Positions 34,312-42,930 of a DNA stretch of 56,334 nt are shown piece after piece. Within the stretch, counting starts at the first letter, position 1, and every line of letters begins with the position of its first letter. Both the position numbers and the translations under genes were made by a program. This DNA is from Shewanella gelidimarina (GTDB taxonomy: Bacteria > Pseudomonadota > Gammaproteobacteria > Enterobacterales > Shewanellaceae), in NCBI RefSeq assembly GCF_023283945.1, contig NZ_JAKIKW010000029.1, positions 1 through 56,334 of the forward strand, read 5' to 3'. Below the pieces are notes generated by a model that worked only from the letters and a program-made list of their open reading frames with translations, was not told where the DNA came from and did no database searches.

Positions 34312-34339
34312 AATAAACGGGTGGCCATGTTATTTTTAA
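34312..34339 (+). repeat. REP-like repeat
   Basis: Copy with the core ACGGGTGGCCATGTTATTT, 19 bp after the peptidase stop and 11 bp before the 127 bp repeat at 34351. Confidence 0.8.
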
Positions 34340-34350
34340 TTTCACAAAAG

Positions 34351-34477
34351 CCATAATGACGTTACTGCCGACGATAAGACAAGGAAGCCGATGGTTTTCG
34401 CCGCGGAGTTGATTCCTGTCAATGAACAGCGAAAAGCGGAGGCAGACATCCTATTATCGAGGTTAAGTCGTCATTTA
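34351..34477. repeat. 127 bp repeat, copy 1 (also 47477-47603)
   Basis: The two copies are alike from CCATAATG to the TCATTT/CCATTT end, with scattered substitutions. On the plus strand both keep the same open frame (TRKPMVFAAEL...NEQRK...LSRLS.HL), so they may derive from the same gene fragment. The copy here runs into the 3' end of the gene at 34475. Confidence 0.8.
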
Positions 34478-34906
34478 CGACAAAGCCAACAACCCATGCT
34501 GTATCCCCACGGCATTAGCCACACTGAGCAACCTTGCCTTTATCGCCTGTTCAATACCAACACCGCCCTGTACTAAGTCATCAACTGCAATAAAGGCGCG
34601 AGTCTTCTGGCTGCTGCTGTCATAGTGATAAGCGTAACCCGATTCGACAATCCAGCGCCCTCCACTTTCAGCTCCCTCATCGCTCACAGCCGTCAGCAGT
34701 TGCTGTTTTTCTGCTAATGTCCTGACCAAGGTAAAATAAAAAGACAAGACACAATCTTCTTTACCGTACCAATCTGCTTTTAACGCCTGAAAATTGATCC
34801 ACATCTCCAGCTCGGTCAATAATGGCTTAAGCGAATTGGAAAAATTGCCATCGGCCACTATCGTCATCGGAAGTTCTTGTTGCATATATGCCTTTGTCTT
34901 TTTCAT
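34475..34906 (-). CDS. Hypothetical cytoplasmic protein
   Basis: The 143-residue soluble protein has a basic start (MKKTKAYMQQELP) and aromatic/acidic body (MWINFQALKADWYGKEDCVL). It has no recognised motif. The coding sequence is open throughout and its codon use resembles neighbouring genes. It ends in the 127 bp repeat. A start at the MTIVADG methionine is also possible. Function unknown. Confidence 0.55.
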   Translation of the reverse strand: MKKTKAYMQQELPMTIVADGNFSNSLKPLLTELEMWINFQALKADWYGKEDCVLSFYFTLVRTLAEKQQLLTAVSDEGAESGGRWIVESGYAYHYDSSSQKTRAFIAVDDLVQGGVGIEQAIKARLLSVANAVGIQHGLLALS

Positions 34907-34986
34907 CGATCGTGGGTCATTCTGGATTAAGGTAGATATTGCTAGCTAACGATCCCAGATGCAACCATCGGCCATAAAAGAATCAC

Positions 34987-35140
34987 TAAAGCCACCCATT
35001 ATAAATCAGACACATAAGACTCGATTACCATTGCGTGAAGCTCAACAGAGATGATCAAGCCAGCAGTTCGTTTATGGGTACTGTTTACTCAAGTAAAAGC
35101 CGACATTGTAATTAATGATGGGTGTTTATGATTGGTTTAC
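34987..35140. mobile_element. RAYT flank-only (non-autonomous) unit
   Basis: 34991-35107 matches the left flank of the intact RAYT gene (40310-40424), starting with GCCACCCATTATAAATCAGA. It is joined directly to 35109-35140 (TAATTAATGATGGGTG...ATTGGTTTACT), which matches the RAYT right flank at 41550-41581. So both flanks are present without the transposase gene, as in a deletion derivative or a BIME-type pair of inverted REPs. Confidence 0.75.
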
Positions 35141-35511
35141 TAAATGATCGGCATTAAGCACAAGCTGCGTTTTTTGTGTTCTCATTTAAGCATCCCATTA
35201 ATGATCGCTGTCTATTATCGGTTTAATATATAAGTAATAGACTTTTTTTGATAACACTGTACGGTTACGACCGTGTTTCTTTACATACCATTAACAGTGG
35301 TTAATGTTTGATTTTTGCGAATTTCAGACCTAAATCAGTGCTATTACCGTAGAGGTTCGATATAACTTTAATCATTTATAAGTGTTCTTATATCTGAGTT
35401 TTACCTCTATCACCTTGATTCAAGTTAGTCCCAAGGATCGTTAAAGGAACGCATTTTACCAAGCTAAATAATTGACTATTTAGTGTATTTCAGCATATTC
35501 AGGAAGAAAAT
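35141..35511. other. Intergenic region before the lipoprotein at 35512
   Basis: It contains at 35153-35177 a truncated copy of the terminator at 33461 (AGCACAAGCTGCGTTTTTT). The rest is AT-rich and must hold the promoter of the lipoprotein gene. No gene was recognised. Confidence 0.4.
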
Positions 35512-36816
35512 ATGACAACAAATAAATGGACGTTAACAGCAATATCCGCATTGATTTTAACTGCTTGTGGCGGCGGAGATGACTCATCAGGCTCCCCTGA
35601 TAATGGTGGGGCATCGGGCGGAAATGTGCCACAAATCACTTTAAGTACAGTGGTTAATAATAAATGTGGAATCGAAATACCTAAGTCAGGTGTTGACGTC
35701 TTTGTGCACAATAATGCCGGTGACATTATTGCTGAGTACCTAACAAATAGCGCTGGTGTGCTCACGGCTGACTGGCCGAGTAACGCTGAACATATCACCT
35801 TAACCGCTGAAAATAATATCTATTATAAAGACCAGCCTGAACGCAAGGTTATCTCTACTGTTGATGTTGAGGCAGGTGATTTAGGTGTTACCTATTTTAG
35901 GGATGATAACAACGAAGAAGGTTGTAACTGTAAACAAGTCGAATTTCCAGTGCAGTCACTTATAGCCGATGCACCTGACAGTATGTTGTACCTGGGGGAT
36001 AATCGCTTCGAATTGATGCCATTTGCTAGTAATCCCAAAGTAGAATGGTGTGATGGTACAGGTCCAATCGATGTGCAATTGGTGGCAGCTGATGGTCAGA
36101 GCAGTCTCGCTGGCAGTATTGATTTGAGCAATCAAACCCAATATACATTGGGCTTGAGCGACTTTACTCACGAAGGTGTAGCAGTTGATTACGTTAACCC
36201 TATTAACGCAAGGTACTTATATGCTTTATCGTTTGATGGTTGGCGTAATTTCAGCTCAACTGATTTGGTATTTGTTTATCCGACATTAACGAATAAAAAT
36301 TATGTTTGGCCGGCGGTATATGGTCAAGAATACGTGGTTAATAAGCTCGCTGAAACTTATAGCTCAGCGCGACACCTTGTTACATCAGAAGGCACCACTT
36401 CTCCGGTTATTCTCTGGGATCCAACAAACGGCTTCGTTGATTCTGTTAACGCATTATTAGCGGAAATATCTACTGAGAAAGCCCCTTATCAATATGATTT
36501 TACAAATGTTGGTGATGTGGCATTGACTCATATCACTCTATCGGGATTTACCGATGATGGTCATGCCGAGTGGGCTATTTGGGGCGGGGCATCGGGTAGC
36601 ATGCCAGATCTAAAACTGCCAACAGCTTTAGATGCAAAGTTTGACTCTCTTAATTTACCTAATTTACGAATTGGTATTAGAGGATACGACTCAGTTAAAA
36701 CATTAAATGAATGGCGTAAGTTATTAGCTGACAGAAATCGCATGACAGATGGTGAAATCAGTGTGCTTGATTATCAAACCAACTATATGGAGCTGACTTT
36801 TTTTCTTGAAGATTAG
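35512..36816 (+). CDS. Large lipoprotein of unknown family
   Basis: The 434-residue protein has a lipobox (LILTAC, Cys19) followed by a Gly/Ser/Asp-rich linker and a mostly beta-strand body. The body includes a carboxypeptidase-regulatory-like fold at the start (~45-110; NAGDIIAEYLTNSAGVLTAD) and a cysteine cluster EGCNCKQ. It is expected at the outer membrane. GGAAG precedes the ATG. No enzymatic motif was seen. A possible hairpin follows at 36873. Context gives no function. Confidence 0.75.
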   Translation: MTTNKWTLTAISALILTACGGGDDSSGSPDNGGASGGNVPQITLSTVVNNKCGIEIPKSGVDVFVHNNAGDIIAEYLTNSAGVLTADWPSNAEHITLTAENNIYYKDQPERKVISTVDVEAGDLGVTYFRDDNNEEGCNCKQVEFPVQSLIADAPDSMLYLGDNRFELMPFASNPKVEWCDGTGPIDVQLVAADGQSSLAGSIDLSNQTQYTLGLSDFTHEGVAVDYVNPINARYLYALSFDGWRNFSSTDLVFVYPTLTNKNYVWPAVYGQEYVVNKLAETYSSARHLVTSEGTTSPVILWDPTNGFVDSVNALLAEISTEKAPYQYDFTNVGDVALTHITLSGFTDDGHAEWAIWGGASGSMPDLKLPTALDAKFDSLNLPNLRIGIRGYDSVKTLNEWRKLLADRNRMTDGEISVLDYQTNYMELTFFLED

Positions 36817-36872
36817 TTTTATATAAGATTTTTATCACTGCAGATAAAACTAAAAAAGACAGTATAAGCTGT

Positions 36873-36901
36873 AATGCCGGTAAGTTAAGCTTACTGGCAT
36901 T
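36873..36901 (+). terminator. Hairpin after the lipoprotein gene
   Basis: Inverted repeat AATGCCGGTAAG/CTTACTGGCATT with loop TTAAG. It lacks a T run, so termination is uncertain. Confidence 0.5.
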
Positions 36902-36981
36902 AACCCAAAAGGTCGCTTTTTCGATATATATAGCTTCTAATCCCAACCTAACACCAAAGCAGCACGACCTATCACGATCTA

Positions 36982-37350
36982 TAGCCACCCATGTTAAATC
37001 ATAACTAAAGCTTAGGGGCTGTTGATCTTTCACGGTTGTTTTTGCCGCAGTTTATTGGCTATTTTGACAAGGCGGAGGCTATGTCGTTTAGTCATTCTCC
37101 ACAAATAACCTACAACACAGTCAAAATAGCCAAGAAGCGCGGCCCTTCGGGTTCGTTTAAATGCTTTTAGTCTTTTATGACTAGAATGCGTTACGCGCTT
37201 TCGCTTAGATTGCTAAAGAATCGCTCAAGCCTTGACCTAAAATCATTATTCCTTATGGTAAAGAATCGAACAAAAACTAAGCTCGAAAGATCAACAGCCC
37301 CTAGTAAGAGGCACAAAACTTGTAATTAATGATTGGTTCGATAAATCACT
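36982..37350. mobile_element. RAYT flank-only unit interrupted by a MITE
   Basis: 36982-37014 (GCCACCCATG...AACTAAAGCTTA) and 37304-37340 (GTAAGAGGCAC...TAATTAATGATTGGTT) together match the region just upstream of the intact RAYT gene (41517-41575), where the two parts are contiguous. The 287 bp MITE at 37015 separates them here. Confidence 0.75.
37015..37301. mobile_element. MITE with TA target duplication
   Basis: The 287 bp element has perfect 17 bp terminal inverted repeats (GGGGCTGTTGATCTTTC at 37015 and its complement ending at 37301). It is flanked by TA on both sides. The empty site AAGCTTAGTAAG exists at 41526, which proves the boundaries and the TA duplication. It has no ORF. TA targets suggest mobilisation by an IS630/Tc1-mariner-type transposase, which is inference. 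Confidence 0.85.
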
Positions 37351-37354
37351 GCTA

Positions 37355-38260
37355 TTACAGTGGCTCTTCAGCGTTCTTTTCTCGCTTATATGCGGCAGGA
37401 GTGATACCGACTAACCGTTTGAAATATTTATTAAAATGGGTAATATCTTCGAAACCGAGGTCATCAGCAGTTTGTTGTAGTGATAGACCGTCCATAACGA
37501 GCTTGCGTTTGATCTCAAGCGTGATTCTAAAATCGATTAATTGCTTGGTTGTGCGGCCACAGCATGATTTGCATAGCTGGTTTAAGTTCTTGTAGCTAGT
37601 GTGCATCCACTCTGCATATTGAAGGGCTTCCCTAGCCTCAAAGAAGTGTTGTTCCACTAGACTGATAAACAGATCGAAGCGCTCCTTTTGGTGCTCGCTT
37701 AAGTGGCTAAGATGACTCTTTCTCTGCCGGCCTAATTTGATCAATAGGCTAGAGAGCAGTAGCTGCACCACCACATCATCGTCAGCGCCCTCATAAATAG
37801 CCTTTTTCACCTCTCTTAACAGCACGTTGCAGCTCTCTTTTAAATCTGCGGGTAGTGTCGTTAGCACTGCTGATGACGCCATGCTTTGGTGAAACGGTGC
37901 AAAGTAAGAGGTGCGTATATTGGAAGCACTATCGGAGAAAAAGTCCGTGCTAATGTTAATTATCGTACCTTGAGGTACATCCTCGGGATCGAAGGCATGT
38001 ACTTGATTGCGGTTGACAAAAATAACACTACCCGACTGGTAAGGATAATGTTTGAAGTCGATTAGATGCTGCCCTTGGCCTTTGGTGATGAACAGGAAAC
38101 AGAAATAATTCACTCGGTGGGGTTGGTAGGGATCGAAATCGTAGCGACTGAGCCTTTCGCGAAAGCACTCAAGATCCATAACTTCGATACCAGAGTTCTC
38201 TTTAGAGGGAGCTCGGTAGTGAATGTTGGGAATTGAAACACAATTGTTCATGCATGCCAC
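37355..38260 (-). CDS. AraC-family regulator next to octahaem cytochrome gene
   Basis: The 301-residue protein has an N-terminal cupin-like sensor domain (about 30-150; QGQHLIDFKHYPYQSGSVIF, VNRNQVHAFDP) and a C-terminal two-HTH AraC domain (about 200-295; LQQTADDLGFEDITHFNKYF, then GITPAAYK). AAGGAGG lies 12 bases before the ATG. It follows the octahaem cytochrome gene on the same strand by 88 bp and is a full-length paralogue of the broken gene at 109-726, so control of the cytochrome genes is likely. The inducer is unknown. Confidence 0.9.
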   Translation of the reverse strand: MACMNNCVSIPNIHYRAPSKENSGIEVMDLECFRERLSRYDFDPYQPHRVNYFCFLFITKGQGQHLIDFKHYPYQSGSVIFVNRNQVHAFDPEDVPQGTIINISTDFFSDSASNIRTSYFAPFHQSMASSAVLTTLPADLKESCNVLLREVKKAIYEGADDDVVVQLLLSSLLIKLGRQRKSHLSHLSEHQKERFDLFISLVEQHFFEAREALQYAEWMHTSYKNLNQLCKSCCGRTTKQLIDFRITLEIKRKLVMDGLSLQQTADDLGFEDITHFNKYFKRLVGITPAAYKREKNAEEPL

Positions 38261-38348
38261 TATAACACCTCCTTAAAAGAGTTTCTGTGAAGGGACTGGT
38301 TAGCCAGCGACAAGTCGCCGCTGGCCAAAGAGTACTAGCAAGAGAGTA

Positions 38349-39923
38349 CTATAAGTGTATTTTCCCTATCCGATTGGCTCGCTCATCATAGTCATCCTCA
38401 TGACAGCCTGAACAGCTGTCGTAAGCACGAAGCCAGGGCTTCATGTAGTCACCATCTGCCGAGAAGTGTCTTGGGTCATCTTTTGCACCATCCAGATCGA
38501 TCTTGAACAGATGAGACTCACTAGGCATGTGACAATCGGTACACTTAGCGACGAACTCATGAACGGGAGCTGCAATGGCAAACTCCTTGTTATGGCAATC
38601 AGTGCACTCACGCACCATGGCGTTATCATGACCCGGCTGATCCTGATATTTTTCAGACTTATGGGGGTTATGACAGGTTGAACAAGTGAAGTCCTTTTTC
38701 TTACCCATTGCCACACCAGTGTCTGGATCGGTACCGATCATGGTTGTGCCCGCATGACGGCCACCACGACCACCTCGGCGTCCTTCGGGGCCAAAACCTG
38801 TGTTCAGGCTCAAGCGTGCACCTTGGGTAACTTCGCCAAAGACCTGGTCAAAGGGAGACAAATATTCCGGGTAACGCCTAACGGCATCATCTGTAGTGTG
38901 ACACTCAGTACAGGTCGCGGGCTTACCATACCCCATATCTTCTGCAAGGAAATCGTCAGTAACACGTGCATCTGCAATCTTAACAATATTTTGTTTTGAC
39001 GGCGTCTTAATATGTTCACTACCCGCACCATGACAACTTTCACATTGAATCCCAGTCATAGCAAACGTGCCATCCATTCCTGGCATATCATCTTGTCTAT
39101 TCAGGTTGCGGTTATCATTTTCAGTGTAATCCTGCCAACCTGTTGTGTGGCATCTGCCACAGTAACCGTAGGGATGTGAATCAGGCGCGGTATTAGGTTG
39201 GTAAGCATACGCATATGGGATCTGCCCCCCTTTAGGAGCGACTCCAACGCCAGCTTTATCACCGGACATGATATAGCCATTTTGGTCAATGAACATCGCA
39301 CTAGATTTGTAGCCACCGATGACGTAACTGATGTCCTGCCAGCCAGCAGGGTTACCCAGAGTATTGTCTATATCCAACAGTTCCGGCGCACCAGAAAGAG
39401 AGGTGAATGGGTAGAGAGGTTCCTCCCCTTCGACCTTAGTCAGCTTGAAATTGTGACCTGTCTCGAAATAAGATTCCTTATCCGTATGGCAAGAAATGCA
39501 GGTATTGGAACCGACATAGGCCAGCCCACCCGATGTCACCACAACAGTGACTATTGACTCAGCATCGCCACCGTTACCATCTGAGATAACGTAATTGAGT
39601 ATGGTAGTACCGACCTCGAGAGGTTCGAACAAGATCATATTATCCTCAATCGATGCAGCTCCCGTACCCTCTGACACAGTAACGGTTTTGATCGTCAATG
39701 CATCACCATCTGGATCTGTATCGTTGGCCAAGGCATCGATAATACTGTTGCTGCCTATAGTGGCCTCTGCATCCACCGGATTAGCAATCGGTGGGTTGTT
39801 ACCAGGAACTACAGGATCTCCATTATCATCATCGCTGCCACATGCACTCAGAAGGCTGAGAAGCATAGCTGCAATGAGCGTCTTGCGTGGGGCACTTGGC
39901 CCGTTAAATTTCATCATCATCAT
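38349..39923 (-). CDS. Octahaem c-type cytochrome lipoprotein, second copy
   Basis: The 524-residue protein has a lipoprotein signal (lipobox LLSAC), an acidic linker, a cadherin-like repeat (~45-130) and eight CXXCH sites in the same order as the protein at 1292: CISCH, CGRCH, CESCH, CTECH, CSTCH, CTDCH, CTDCH, CSGCH. Most of the haem region is identical or nearly so; the linker and the segment around residues 190-250 differ. It begins with four consecutive ATG codons after AAAGGGA, so the exact start is uncertain by up to three residues. Likely outer-membrane electron carrier. Confidence 0.88.
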   Translation of the reverse strand: MMMMKFNGPSAPRKTLIAAMLLSLLSACGSDDDNGDPVVPGNNPPIANPVDAEATIGSNSIIDALANDTDPDGDALTIKTVTVSEGTGAASIEDNMILFEPLEVGTTILNYVISDGNGGDAESIVTVVVTSGGLAYVGSNTCISCHTDKESYFETGHNFKLTKVEGEEPLYPFTSLSGAPELLDIDNTLGNPAGWQDISYVIGGYKSSAMFIDQNGYIMSGDKAGVGVAPKGGQIPYAYAYQPNTAPDSHPYGYCGRCHTTGWQDYTENDNRNLNRQDDMPGMDGTFAMTGIQCESCHGAGSEHIKTPSKQNIVKIADARVTDDFLAEDMGYGKPATCTECHTTDDAVRRYPEYLSPFDQVFGEVTQGARLSLNTGFGPEGRRGGRGGRHAGTTMIGTDPDTGVAMGKKKDFTCSTCHNPHKSEKYQDQPGHDNAMVRECTDCHNKEFAIAAPVHEFVAKCTDCHMPSESHLFKIDLDGAKDDPRHFSADGDYMKPWLRAYDSCSGCHEDDYDERANRIGKIHL

Positions 39924-40518
39924 TTCCCTTTATTAGTTGATACAACTGGCCCCTAGGTATGGGATTTAGCCCGGAGCGCATTAACTTGTTCATTTGTTAA
40001 ATTAATGCTAAAGCCCATGTCAAAGTAGGTCAGTAAGGGTCTGGAAATTGCCGATTAAATACCGAAAGAGAGGAGTGTGAGCCAAAGCAGTTACTGAGAC
40101 CCATCGAATGCTAATCATTAACGAATAGGCCACAACATCGACGCATCATAGAGATTGCAAAGAGGATAAGGACAGGCAGTCCTCATTGTTCGGATGTGGG
40201 TGCACCCCTTCTCTCTATAGCCACCCATTATAAATCATAGAGATTGCAAAGAGGATAAGGACAGGCAGTCCTCATTGTTCGGATGTGGGTGCCCCCCTTC
40301 TCTCTATAGCCACCCATTATAAATCAGACACATAAGACTCGATTACCATTGCGTGAAGCTCAACAGCGATTATCAAGCCAGTAGTTCGTTAATCGGTACT
40401 GTTTACTCAAGTAAAAGCCGACATAAAAGTAGGTTCAGTAGAAAATTAGGGGATTTCAAACAAAGTAAGTTTGCTTTTAGAATGCTCTAAAAACAGAAGG
40501 GTTTGTTATGTTGGTGGT
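39924..40518. other. Repeat-rich intergenic region left of the RAYT gene
   Basis: It contains the promoter side of the octahaem cytochrome gene, an 89 bp tandem duplication (40145-40322), and the left RAYT flank (40310-40424). No gene was recognised. Confidence 0.6.
40145..40322. repeat. 89 bp tandem duplication
   Basis: 40145-40233 and 40234-40322 are nearly identical, differing at a CACCCC/CCCCCC stretch. Each unit ends in AGCCACCCATTATAAATCA, the inverted REP-like motif that borders the RAYT gene. Confidence 0.88.
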
Positions 40519-41496
40519 TCAACTTGCCGAGAGGTACTGGCAACTACTAGCAAAGTGCCGTCGTCGCTTTTCTAAGTGCTCACAATAATGAGTTAGTTCT
40601 TGCAACGACCCGACTGGACCATGGAATAACTTACCAAAATCAGTAGTAATTTTGAGCCAGTTTTCGCTAGGAATATTGAGTCTATTCAGTATCTTTTCTG
40701 TATTAGGAGAAATAGCACCTCGTTTATCATCACGAATGATTCGACCCGTTTCATCAACAAGTATTAAGTAATCTTGAAGCGAGAAGTTGATACCTTTTGG
40801 TTGGTTCTTTTTTTCATTACCGATAAAAGGTAAGAGCTTGGTGGGTTGTTTCCCCTTCAGAGCGGCATTCACTCTCAGCTGCAGGCTGGTGTAGTCTGAT
40901 TGTTCGGGTGTTTTAGCCATCTTAGCGCGAATAGGATTGAGCTCTACATAGGCCATACAGGCCAGTACTGCCGCTTGATCGAGTAATGCCTGGCTTTTGA
41001 AACGCCCTTCCCAGAAATGCCCTGTGCAGTTATCTTCATAGTTGGCCTGTCTGGCGATAGGTTCATTCAAGCATCTCATGAACCATGAGATATCACTTAG
41101 GCGTGAACGGTACGTCGCAATCAGGTGTTTTAATGATGCGACCATACACTCTTCAATCACTTCACCTTTAATAAATTTCTGTGTTAAATCAGTACCGTTA
41201 AATAGCTTATGCCACTGCTCAACAACGTCTCTACCTGACCAGTTATTCGCAGTCTCTAGGTCAATATAAAGGACAACATGCAAATGATTACTCATCACTG
41301 CATACGCTGCTACGTCAATCGCAAACACTTCTGTTAACTTCAGTATTTGCACTTCAACCCAGCCACGGCGATGGTCATAATTATTGCCCGTAAACTTATC
41401 ATCTCCACATAGAAAGGCACGCCGAACCACACGACTACAGCAGTGGTAATACGGTGTGTCTTCTAGGCTAATCAGCGTACTTCTGGGACGGGGCAT
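40519..41496 (-). CDS. REP-associated tyrosine transposase (RAYT), Y1 HUH family
   Basis: The 325-residue single-strand transposase of the IS200/Y1 superfamily has the HUH motif HLH (71-73 in VMSNHLHVVLYID). It also has the family start PRPRSTLISLEDTPYYHCCS and the YRSRLSDISWFMRCLNEPIA segment. RAYTs are domesticated relatives of IS200/IS605 transposases that recognise and spread REP palindromes. It is bordered by REP-like motifs in inverted orientation (40308-40326 and 41552-41566). AGGAGG precedes the ATG. A truncated second copy is immediately upstream. The C-terminus, beyond the Y1 domain, is basic. Confidence 0.88.
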   Translation of the reverse strand: MPRPRSTLISLEDTPYYHCCSRVVRRAFLCGDDKFTGNNYDHRRGWVEVQILKLTEVFAIDVAAYAVMSNHLHVVLYIDLETANNWSGRDVVEQWHKLFNGTDLTQKFIKGEVIEECMVASLKHLIATYRSRLSDISWFMRCLNEPIARQANYEDNCTGHFWEGRFKSQALLDQAAVLACMAYVELNPIRAKMAKTPEQSDYTSLQLRVNAALKGKQPTKLLPFIGNEKKNQPKGINFSLQDYLILVDETGRIIRDDKRGAISPNTEKILNRLNIPSENWLKITTDFGKLFHGPVGSLQELTHYCEHLEKRRRHFASSCQYLSAS

Positions 41497-41504
41497 AACA
41501 ACCT

Positions 41505-41585
41505 CCTACTTAAGCAATAACTAAAGCTTAGTAAGAGGCACAAAAACATGCAATTAATGATGGGTGTCTATGATTGGTTTACTCT
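41505..41585. repeat. Right RAYT flank with REP-like motif and intact MITE empty site
   Basis: It contains ACTAAAGCTTAGTAAGAGGC, the uninterrupted form of the site that carries the MITE at 37015, then AATTAATGATGGGTG. It joins directly to the truncated RAYT coding sequence at 41568. Confidence 0.75.
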
Positions 41586-42206
41586 TAGCTTTAAACTGGT
41601 GAAATCGGATTGCTCAGGTGTACTCGCCATCTTGGCGCGAATAGGGTTGAGTTCAACATAAGCCATGCAAGCCAGAACTGCAGCTTCATCAAGTAAAGCT
41701 TGTGACTTAAAACGTCCTTCCCAGAAGTGCCCAGTGCAGTTATCTTCAAGGTTGGCTTGTCTGGCGATGGGTTCGTTGAGGCACCTCATAAACCAACTAA
41801 TATCACAGAGCCTCGAGCGGTAAATCGCTATTTGATGTTTTAACTGAACAACTAGGTGCTCGTCTATCACTTCACCTTTAGTAAACATTTGGGTAAGCGC
41901 GGTACCATTAAACAGCTTATGCCACTGCTCTACAACCTCCCTATCTGACCAGTTATTCACTGTTTCTAGGTCAATATAAAGCACGATATGCAGATGGTTA
42001 CTCATCACTGCATACGCCGCGACATCAATGGCAAACACTTCGGTTAACTTGAGTATTTGTTCCTCAACCCAACCACGACGGTGGTCATAGTTCTTACCTG
42101 AATATTTATCATCACCGCACAAGAAAGCACGCCTCACTACACGGCTGCAGCAATGATAGTAAGGTGTGTCTTCAATGCTAATTAGGGTTCGTCTTGGTCT
42201 TGGCAT
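41568..42206 (-). pseudogene. Truncated RAYT transposase
   Basis: The N-terminal ~208 residues match the intact RAYT at 40519 very closely, including the HLH motif. The frame then runs into the flanking repeat and stops (…LKLRVNQS). About 115 C-terminal residues are lost. The break coincides with the end of the right flank of the intact unit, so the intact unit probably inserted into or recombined with this copy. The catalytic domain is complete, so residual activity cannot be excluded. Confidence 0.8.
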
Positions 42207-42232
42207 ACAACCTCCTTGTTAAATGCTCTTTC

Positions 42233-42345
42233 AAAAGCTTAGTAGGTGCTCATTCTTTATGCCATTGACTATGGCTGGCACTTTTTATTCGCTGGTCGTC
42301 GTTATTTATGCCATTAACTATGGCTGGCACCTTTTATTTTCCTTT
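42233..42345. repeat. Right flank of the truncated RAYT, with tandem ATGGCTGGCA repeats
   Basis: TTATGCCATTGACTATGGCT (42256 on) and TTATGCCATTAACTATGGCT (42306 on) are near-identical units of ~33 bp with a 50 bp period. They start after AAGCTTAGTAGGTGC, the counterpart of the intact unit's right flank. Confidence 0.7.
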
Positions 42346-42377
42346 TATTCTCTGGCCAAATTAACTATTTCACAACA

Positions 42378-42896
42378 CTATAAATGGAACTGTATAGAGA
42401 AAATATTAGCAGTCTGTATGCGTAGCAGCATTAATTCAGTTTCAAGATCGTCCCTTTCGTTCTTAAGGCTTCTCTTATCTTCATTATCAACCTTGGTAAG
42501 TTCGTACTCTATATTTTTGAGTCGGGATTGAATTGCAACTATTTTACTCTTTATCTCAAATTGTTTGTAACCTTCGTTGTACCGTTTGACAAATTTGTTA
42601 TTTGAACAAACCCCGTTGTAGTTAGAACCCTCTAACCCTTGTTTGTAACCATTTTCTGGCAGGCAGTAGTTCTCCAACCCCACTAGGTAACCAGTAGTCC
42701 ACTCCTCACTATTAACAGCCAGTCCAAATTCACTGCAGTCTTCTATGTATGTATTTAAGGTAGAAGATGACTTTCCGCTGTTACCGTCGGTCATCCCAAA
42801 GGAATGCCAGTTGGAATGTTGACATTGAATCTGGTTTAAGCTTGTACATTGAGCCATTCCCAAAGCCAGTATTGCAGTACATATTTTAAATTTCAT
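42378..42896 (-). CDS. DUF2799 family lipoprotein
   Basis: The 172-residue protein has a lipoprotein-like signal (lipobox GMAQC) and the DUF2799 features: a W-x-x-x-G-x-x-D/T-G start (NWHSFGMTDG) and several cysteines with a Y-x-x-G-x-x-x-x-C repeat (GYLVGLENYC). The C-terminus is a coiled coil (about 120-165). The start at 42896 has GGTGGA upstream. The family is common in gammaproteobacteria and its function is unknown. The decayed IS6 copy begins 35 bp upstream. Confidence 0.75.
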   Translation of the reverse strand: MKFKICTAILALGMAQCTSLNQIQCQHSNWHSFGMTDGNSGKSSSTLNTYIEDCSEFGLAVNSEEWTTGYLVGLENYCLPENGYKQGLEGSNYNGVCSNNKFVKRYNEGYKQFEIKSKIVAIQSRLKNIEYELTKVDNEDKRSLKNERDDLETELMLLRIQTANIFSIQFHL

Positions 42897-42930
42897 TACA
42901 TTTCCACCGTAGAATTGAAGCTCAATAATT

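Noticed and set aside
34391..34576. Plus-strand frame beginning MVFAAELIPVNEQRK
   Set aside because: It lies mostly in the 127 bp repeat and then overlaps the better supported minus-strand gene at 34475. It is noted only as a repeated fragment.
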